DNA of 10,220 nucleotides from an uncultured Caulobacter sp. (lineage in GTDB: Bacteria > Pseudomonadota > Alphaproteobacteria > Caulobacterales > Caulobacteraceae), in contig CALKHU010000144.1 of NCBI GenBank assembly GCA_937991555.1, forward strand, positions 1-10,220, read 5' to 3'. The notes beneath the pieces are model-generated. The model did no database searches. It was not told the DNA's origin and saw nothing but the letters and a program-made list of their open reading frames with translations. The translations under genes were made by a program, and so were the position numbers. Positions 5,500 through 10,220 of this stretch are shown here, piece after piece (position 1 is the first letter of the stretch; each line of letters starts with the position of its first letter).

Positions 5500-7059
5500 A
5501 TGACCTCCGTATCCGACGCCGGCCGCGTCATCGTATTCGACACCACCATGCGCGACGGCGAGCAGTCGCCCGGCGCCTCGATGAGCCACGACGAGAAGAT
5601 CGAACTGGCCAAGATCCTCGAGGAGATGGGGGTCGATGTGATCGAGGCGGGCTTCCCGATCGCCTCCAACGGCGACTTCGAGGCGGTCCGCGCGATCGCG
5701 CAGATCGTCACCGAGAGCACGGTCTGCGGCCTGGCCCGCGCCGCCGCCGCCGACATCGACCGCTGCGCCGAGGCGATCCGTCCGGCCAGGCGCGGCCGGA
5801 TCCATACCTTCATCTCGACCAGCCCCGTCCACATGAAGTGGAAGCTGCAGATGGAGCCGGATGCGGTGCTGGAGGCGATCACCGCCTCGGTGACCCGCGC
5901 CCGCAACCATACCGACGACGTCGAATGGTCGGCCGAGGACGCCACCCGCACCGAACGCGAGTTCCTGTTCCGCGCCGTGGAGGCCGCGATCCGCGCCGGC
6001 GCGAGGACCATCAATCTGCCTGACACCGTCGGCTACAGCTATCCGGAAGAGTACGCCAACCTGTTCCGGGATGTGATCGCCAACGTCCCGGGCGCCGACG
6101 GCGTCATCTTCTCGGCGCACTGCCACAACGACCTGGGGCTGGCCGTTGCCAACTCGATCGCCGCCGTCCAGGGCGGCGCCCGGCAGGTCGAATGCGCGAT
6201 CAACGGCATCGGCGAGCGGGCCGGCAACGCGGCGCTGGAAGAGATCGTCATGGCGCTGAAGGTGCGCGGCGAGGACCTGGGGTTCGGCACCGGCGTCGAG
6301 CCGGTCCACATCACCCGCGCCAGCCGGTACGTTTCGGCCATCACCGGCTTCCCGGTGCAGTTCAACAAGGCGATCGTCGGCAAGAACGCCTTCGCGCACG
6401 AGAGCGGCATCCACCAGGACGGGATGCTGAAGAACGCCGAGACCTACGAGATCATGAAGCCCGAGGACGTCGGGCAGGGCGCCACCAACCTGGTGATGGG
6501 CAAGCATTCGGGCCGCCACGCCTTCCGCGAGAAGCTGAAGGCGCTGGGCTACGAGCTGGGCCAGAACGCGCTGAACGAGGCCTTCGTCCGCTTCAAGGAA
6601 CTGGCCGACAAGAAGAAGCACGTCTTCGACGACGACATCATCGCCCTGGTCGACGACGCCCTGGCGCGCGGCTCCGAGCGGATTCGCGTGGTGCATCTGA
6701 AGGTCATCGCCGGCACCGAAGGCCAGTCGGCCGAGCTGACGCTGGAGGTCGACGGCGTCGAGAAGAAGGCCGAGGCCAGCGGCGACGGTCCCGTCGACGC
6801 GGTGTTCAACGCCATCCACGAGATCGTCCCGCACCAGGCCGCGCTGCGCCTGTTCCAGGTGCATGCGGTCACCGAGGGCACCGACGCCCAGGCCCAGGTC
6901 TCGGTGCGCCTCGAGGAGGACGGCCGCATCGCCACCGGCGCCGCCGCCGACACCGACACCCTGACGGCCAGCGCCAAGGCCTACGTCAACGCGCTGAACA
7001 ACCTCTTCTCCCGCAAGGAGAAGAGCCGGCCCGAAGCGGCCATCGCCAGCGGGTTCTAG
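5500..7059 (+). CDS. leuA: 2-isopropylmalate synthase
   Basis: 519 residues, full length for the family. Condenses acetyl-CoA with 2-oxoisovalerate to give 2-isopropylmalate, the first committed step of leucine synthesis, in the cytoplasm. The catalytic TIM barrel (about 8-275) begins with VIVFDTTMRDGEQSPG, where Arg18 and Asp19 are the catalytic arginine and a metal ligand. The other metal ligands are His207 and His209 in SAHCHNDLGLAVANS, followed by NGIGERAGNAALEE (235-248). A linker region carries KNAFAHESGIHQDGML (295-310) and GKHSGRHAF (334-342). The C-terminal regulatory domain (about 390-505) is the leucine-binding feedback domain of long LeuA proteins, which separates this from homocitrate or citramalate synthases lacking it. 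No strong Shine-Dalgarno sequence precedes the ATG, which fits control through the leader. A DMT transporter starts 45 bases downstream. Confidence 0.96.
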   Translation: MTSVSDAGRVIVFDTTMRDGEQSPGASMSHDEKIELAKILEEMGVDVIEAGFPIASNGDFEAVRAIAQIVTESTVCGLARAAAADIDRCAEAIRPARRGRIHTFISTSPVHMKWKLQMEPDAVLEAITASVTRARNHTDDVEWSAEDATRTEREFLFRAVEAAIRAGARTINLPDTVGYSYPEEYANLFRDVIANVPGADGVIFSAHCHNDLGLAVANSIAAVQGGARQVECAINGIGERAGNAALEEIVMALKVRGEDLGFGTGVEPVHITRASRYVSAITGFPVQFNKAIVGKNAFAHESGIHQDGMLKNAETYEIMKPEDVGQGATNLVMGKHSGRHAFREKLKALGYELGQNALNEAFVRFKELADKKKHVFDDDIIALVDDALARGSERIRVVHLKVIAGTEGQSAELTLEVDGVEKKAEASGDGPVDAVFNAIHEIVPHQAALRLFQVHAVTEGTDAQAQVSVRLEEDGRIATGAAADTDTLTASAKAYVNALNNLFSRKEKSRPEAAIASGF

Positions 7060-7104
7060 GACAAGGCGATCCTCTCCCCGCGAGCGCGGAGGTTTGAGGT
7101 CTGA

Positions 7105-7983
7105 ATGCTCTGGATCCCCGTCACCGTCGCCGCCGCGGCCTTCCAGGTCGCGCGCAACGCGGCCCAGCGCAGCCTGCTGGGCGGCGCCGGGCCGTGGGGC
7201 GCGACCCTCGTGCGGTTCCTGTTCGGCCTGCCGTTCAGCATCGTCTTCGCGGCGACCGCGCTGCTGTTCCTGCCCGTGCAGCCGCAGGTCTCGGCCACAT
7301 ATCTCGGCTGGGCTGCGCTCGGCGGGGCGATGCAGCTGGGCGCCACGGCGGCGCTGCTGGTCTCCATGCAGCGTTCGACCTTCGCCCTCGGCGCCGCGTT
7401 CCAGCAGAGCGGCCTGCCGTTCGCCGCCATCCTCGGCCTGCTGGTGTTCGGCGACCCCCTGGCGGGCCGCGCCTGGGCAGGCGTCCTGCTCGCCACGGCC
7501 GGGCTCGTCGTCCTGTCCTGGCCGCGCCGCGGCGACGACGCCCGCGACTGGAGCGCCGCGGGGCTGGGGACGCTGTCCGGCTTCTGCTTCGCGATCAGCG
7601 CCAACGCCTTCCGGCAGGCGAGCCACAGTCTCGACGAGGCCAACCCGATTCCGGCGGCCCTGATCACCGTCGCCGTGGTCCAGGCGATGCAGTCAGCCGG
7701 GCTGACGGCCTGGCTCGCGATTCGCGACAGGACGTCGCTGGTCGCGGCCGTTCGCTCGTGGCGTGTCTCGCTCGGCGCGGGTCTGTTCGGGGCCGCCGCC
7801 TCGGCCGGCTGGTTCGTGGCCCTGGCCCTTGCGCCGGCAGGGCTTGTGCGCGCCGTTGGGGTGGTCGAAATGCCGATCGCCGCCCTGGCGGGCAGGCGTC
7901 TTTTCGCCGAACGGGTGAGTGCGCTGCAGTGGATCGCCGGGGGCGTGACCGCCCTCGGAGTCGCCCTGGCGGCGCTCGGTTAG
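7105..7983 (+). CDS. EamA/DMT-superfamily transporter
   Basis: 292 residues, almost entirely hydrophobic, with about ten membrane segments in two homologous halves (about 1-138 and 150-292), the layout of the drug/metabolite transporter superfamily. The second half ends with the typical VVEMPIAALAGRRLFAERVSALQWIAGG (253-280), where a Glu/Pro pair precedes the last two helices. The first half shows the matching QQSGLPFAAILGLLVFGDPL (100-119). GAGG (7096-7099) five bases before the ATG supports the start. It follows leuA by 45 bases, with only a small GC dyad (CCGC 7078-7081 / GCGG 7086-7089) followed by TTT between them, so co-transcription is likely though partial termination is possible. Family members export amino acids, sugars or nucleotide-like compounds. 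Export of leucine-pathway metabolites is an attractive guess from position only. Confidence 0.85.
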   Translation: MLWIPVTVAAAAFQVARNAAQRSLLGGAGPWGATLVRFLFGLPFSIVFAATALLFLPVQPQVSATYLGWAALGGAMQLGATAALLVSMQRSTFALGAAFQQSGLPFAAILGLLVFGDPLAGRAWAGVLLATAGLVVLSWPRRGDDARDWSAAGLGTLSGFCFAISANAFRQASHSLDEANPIPAALITVAVVQAMQSAGLTAWLAIRDRTSLVAAVRSWRVSLGAGLFGAAASAGWFVALALAPAGLVRAVGVVEMPIAALAGRRLFAERVSALQWIAGGVTALGVALAALG

Positions 7984-7988
7984 AAGCG

Positions 7989-8012
7989 GGTCTTAATAGA
8001 CCTTGAATTCAA
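7989..8012. promoter_or_regulatory. Short hairpin and palindrome behind the transporter gene, upstream of mreB
   Basis: GGTCT (7989-7993) pairs with AGACC (7998-8002) around TAAT, and is directly followed by the 10-bp palindrome TTGAATTCAA (8003-8012). This is the most AT-rich patch in the 175-base gap. It could end the leuA-transporter transcript weakly or carry a promoter/operator for mreB. A TTAA-N7-TGAA pattern (7993-8007) is one base off the CtrA consensus. The rest of the gap, to 8158, is GC-rich with only a small GCGCC/GGCGC dyad (8069-8084), and I see no convincing mreB promoter. Confidence 0.3.
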
Positions 8013-8158
8013 CACGTTCGCGGTGCAAACGGCGTGACGTCAGCATGTTCAGCCGCCTCGGCGACGCTGCGCCTAGGGGGGCGCGCTCGCGGCGTGGCGC
8101 CGGGCTTGCGGTCTTTGCCTCGCCAGTCCCAAAACGCTCCTAGACTTCAGGACCCTGA

Positions 8159-9202
8159 ATGTTCGGTTCTCTCTTCGGCGCCATCTCGAACGATATCGCC
8201 ATCGATCTCGGCACCGCCAACACCCTCATCTACATGAAGGGCAAGGGCATCGTGCTCAACGAGCCGTCGGTGGTGGCGCTGCGCAATGTCGGCGGCCGCA
8301 AGGTTGTCCACGCCGTCGGCATCGAGGCCAAGCAGATGCTGGGCCGCACCCCGGGGCACATGGAAGCCATCCGCCCGATGCGGGACGGGGTCATCGCCGA
8401 CTTCGAAGTCGCCGAGGAGATGATCAAGTACTTCATCCGCAAGGTTCACAACCGCAAGGGCTTCGTGAACCCCAAGGTGATCGTGTGCGTGCCGTCCGGC
8501 GCCACCGCGGTCGAGCGCCGCGCCATCAACGACAGCTGCCTGAACGCCTCGGCCCGCCGCGTCGGCCTGATCGACGAGCCGATGGCCGCCGCGATCGGCG
8601 CCGGCCTGCCGATCCACGAGCCGACCGGTTCGATGGTCGTCGACATCGGCGGCGGCACCACCGAGGTGGCCGTGCTGTCGCTGTCGGGCATCGTCTATTC
8701 CCGTTCGGTCCGCGTCGGCGGCGACAAGATGGACGAGGCGATCATCAGCTACATGCGTCGCCACCATAACCTGCTGATCGGCGAGACCACCGCCGAGCGC
8801 ATCAAGAAGGAGATCGGCACCGCCCGGGCGCCGGCCGACGGCGAGGGCCTGTCGATCGACGTCAAGGGGCGCGACCTGATGCAGGGCGTGCCGCGGGAAG
8901 TCCGGATCAGCGAGAAGCAGGCGTCGGACGCCCTGCACGAACCGGTCAGCCAGATCGTCGAGGCCGTCAAGGTCGCGCTGGAGGCCACGCCGCCGGAACT
9001 GGCGTCGGACATCGCCGACAAGGGCATCATGCTGACCGGCGGCGGCGCGCTGCTGCGCGGCCTGGACGCCGAGATCCGCGACCACACGGGCCTGCCGGTC
9101 ACCGTGGCCGACGATCCGCTGTCGTGCGTCGCCCTCGGCTGTGGCAAGGTTCTTGAACACCCGAAGTGGATGAAGGGCGTCCTCGAAAGCACCCTGGCCT
9201 AG
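8159..9202 (+). CDS. mreB: Rod-shape-determining actin homologue MreB
   Basis: 347 residues, full length. An ATP-dependent bacterial actin that polymerises under the inner membrane and positions the elongation machinery (MreC, MreD, RodA, PBP2). Visible: an N-terminal amphipathic stretch MFGSLFGAIS that binds membrane, phosphate-1 motif IDLGTANT (15-22), VIVCVPSGAT (107-116), LIDEPMAAAIGAGLPI with the likely catalytic Glu140, phosphate-2 motif VDIGGGTTEV (161-170), VGGDKMDEAI (187-196), and the adenosine motif MLTGGGALLRGL (291-302). AGGA six bases before the ATG supports the start. The sequence is, from memory, nearly identical to the Caulobacter protein, the best taxonomic marker here. mreC follows after 50 bases on the same strand and is probably in the same operon. 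Confidence 0.97.
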   Translation: MFGSLFGAISNDIAIDLGTANTLIYMKGKGIVLNEPSVVALRNVGGRKVVHAVGIEAKQMLGRTPGHMEAIRPMRDGVIADFEVAEEMIKYFIRKVHNRKGFVNPKVIVCVPSGATAVERRAINDSCLNASARRVGLIDEPMAAAIGAGLPIHEPTGSMVVDIGGGTTEVAVLSLSGIVYSRSVRVGGDKMDEAIISYMRRHHNLLIGETTAERIKKEIGTARAPADGEGLSIDVKGRDLMQGVPREVRISEKQASDALHEPVSQIVEAVKVALEATPPELASDIADKGIMLTGGGALLRGLDAEIRDHTGLPVTVADDPLSCVALGCGKVLEHPKWMKGVLESTLA

Positions 9203-9252
9203 AATCGGACAATTGAGTCGGACGCGCGGGGGCGTCGCGACGGAGGTTTCGG

Positions 9253-10220
9253 GTGCCGCTTCGGCAGAATCCGCTCGGTGAGGTCAAGGTTCCGCTGGCC
9301 TGGACGGCGGCGGTGGCCCTGATCGTGGCCGTCATCATGGGCGTGGCGATGCTGCTCAGCGATCGCCGCGAGACCTTCCAGACCGAGGCCTACGGCGTCG
9401 CCCGCGAGGCGGTCGACACCGTGTCCGCGCCGGTCGGCGGCGTCGTCGCCAAGCCCGGCGAGTGGACGGGCGACATCATGGGCTGGCTGGGCAGCTACTT
9501 CTTCACCGCCAGCGAGAACCGCAAGCTGAAGCGGGAACTCGTACTGCTGCGCCAGCAGGCCGACGAGGCCGTGCGGCTCAAGGACGAGAACGAGCGCCTG
9601 CGCGCGATGCTCGGCGTGCGCACCGATCCGCCGATCGACATGGTCACCGCACGGGTCGTCGCCGACTCCCGCGGACCGCTGGCCAACTACCGCCTCGCCA
9701 ACGTCGGCCGCGACAAGGGCGTCATGGTCGGCTTCCCGGTGCTGAACGAGCGCGGCCTCGTCGGCCGCGTGGTCGGGGTGGCCGGCAACGCCAGCAAGGT
9801 GCTGCTGCTGACCGACGCCGCCTCCAAGACGCCGGTGATGATCGACCGCAGCAACGCCCGCGCCATCCTCACCGGCGACGGCGGCCCCAACCCGAAACTC
9901 GAGTACCTGCGCGGTCGCGAGCCGATCCGCGAGGGCGACAGGGTCCTGACCAGCGGCGACGGCGGCGTGCTGCCGCGCGGCCTGCCGGTGGGCCGCGCCG
10001 TCAAGGGCCTCGACGGCCGCTGGCGCGTCGTCCTCGACGCCGACTCCGGGGCCATCGACTGGGTGCGGATCATGAAGTTCCGCGACTACGCCCAGCTCGT
10101 CGATCGCGAAGCCCTGGAGCAGACCCAGCTGCCGCCGGTGATCACCGAGAACCCCGACGACCGCATCCTCAAGGCGCGTCCGGCGACGCCGGAGCCGACG
10201 CCGCCTGCGCCGGCGACGCC
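9253..10220 (+). CDS. mreC: Rod-shape-determining protein MreC (GTG start, C-terminus beyond the window)
   Basis: At least 322 residues, open to the window edge. MreC is a bitopic or periplasmic scaffold linking MreB filaments to the cell-wall elongation enzymes. GTG at 9253 is the start: GGAGG (9242-9246) lies six bases before it, and no ATG fits upstream of the membrane segment. Visible: short N-terminus MPLRQNPLGEVKVP, transmembrane helix about 15-36 (LAWTAAVALIVAVIMGVAML), a coiled-coil-like segment rich in Leu, Glu and Arg (about 86-120), then the two beta-barrel domains of MreC (about 128-285) with VVADSRGPLANYRLANVG (135-152) and the characteristic VLTSGDGGVLPRGLPVG (231-247). After that the chain becomes proline/threonine-rich (PATPEPTPPAPAT, 310-322), an extended C-terminal tail that also marks Caulobacter MreC as I recall it. 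mreD would be expected next. Confidence 0.93.
   Translation, partial: MPLRQNPLGEVKVPLAWTAAVALIVAVIMGVAMLLSDRRETFQTEAYGVAREAVDTVSAPVGGVVAKPGEWTGDIMGWLGSYFFTASENRKLKRELVLLRQQADEAVRLKDENERLRAMLGVRTDPPIDMVTARVVADSRGPLANYRLANVGRDKGVMVGFPVLNERGLVGRVVGVAGNASKVLLLTDAASKTPVMIDRSNARAILTGDGGPNPKLEYLRGREPIREGDRVLTSGDGGVLPRGLPVGRAVKGLDGRWRVVLDADSGAIDWVRIMKFRDYAQLVDREALEQTQLPPVITENPDDRILKARPATPEPTPPAPAT

Noticed and set aside
3222..6026. Very long minus-strand frame antisense to the sulfatase and leuA
   Set aside because: Spans two genes and the leader region, has no recognisable domain, and is explained by scarcity of stop codons at high GC. The same holds for the minus-strand frame opposite leuA and the transporter (5446-7626).
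7993..8007. CtrA binding site (TTAA-N7-TTAA) upstream of mreB
   Set aside because: The second half is TGAA and flanking consensus bases are absent; only mentioned as a possibility, not called.
8115..8146. mreB promoter TTGCCT / TAGACT
   Set aside because: The 20-base spacer is too long and the predicted start would remove the ribosome binding site from the mRNA.

Overview
The window is high-GC DNA with long spurious open frames on the antisense strands. The MreB protein is, from memory, close to residue-for-residue like that of Caulobacter, and the intergenic hairpins look like repeats familiar from alphaproteobacterial chromosomes. I read it as core chromosome of a Caulobacterales bacterium (Caulobacter, Phenylobacterium or a relative). 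I see no phage, transposon, CRISPR array, tRNA or rRNA.

Left block, minus strand (1-2170): an aspC-type class I aminotransferase, then 297 bases carrying two strong inverted repeats and a probable dispersed-repeat fragment, then an Old Yellow Enzyme-type flavin oxidoreductase that runs off the left edge. Middle, plus strand (2385-5195): a GTG-started TVP38/DedA-type membrane protein and a secreted metallo-beta-lactamase-fold alkyl sulfatase of the SdsA1/YjcS type with all seven metal ligands visible.

Right-centre (5196-7983): leucine biosynthesis. leuA is preceded by a 304-base non-coding gap that holds the most interesting signal of the window. It contains a 23-residue leader peptide with six leucines in nine residues (four of the six codons are the rare CTT), followed by mutually exclusive hairpins laid out as in ribosome-mediated attenuation. 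It also contains a 17-bp dyad over the probable -35 region. The leader has no Shine-Dalgarno sequence and its ATG sits almost at the predicted transcription start, suggesting leaderless translation. A DMT-family transporter follows leuA by 45 bases and may be co-expressed.

Right end (8159-10220): the cell-shape genes mreB and mreC (GTG start, truncated by the window edge). The genes are ordinary. The candidate for something not yet annotated is the leuA leader/attenuator and its upstream dyads.
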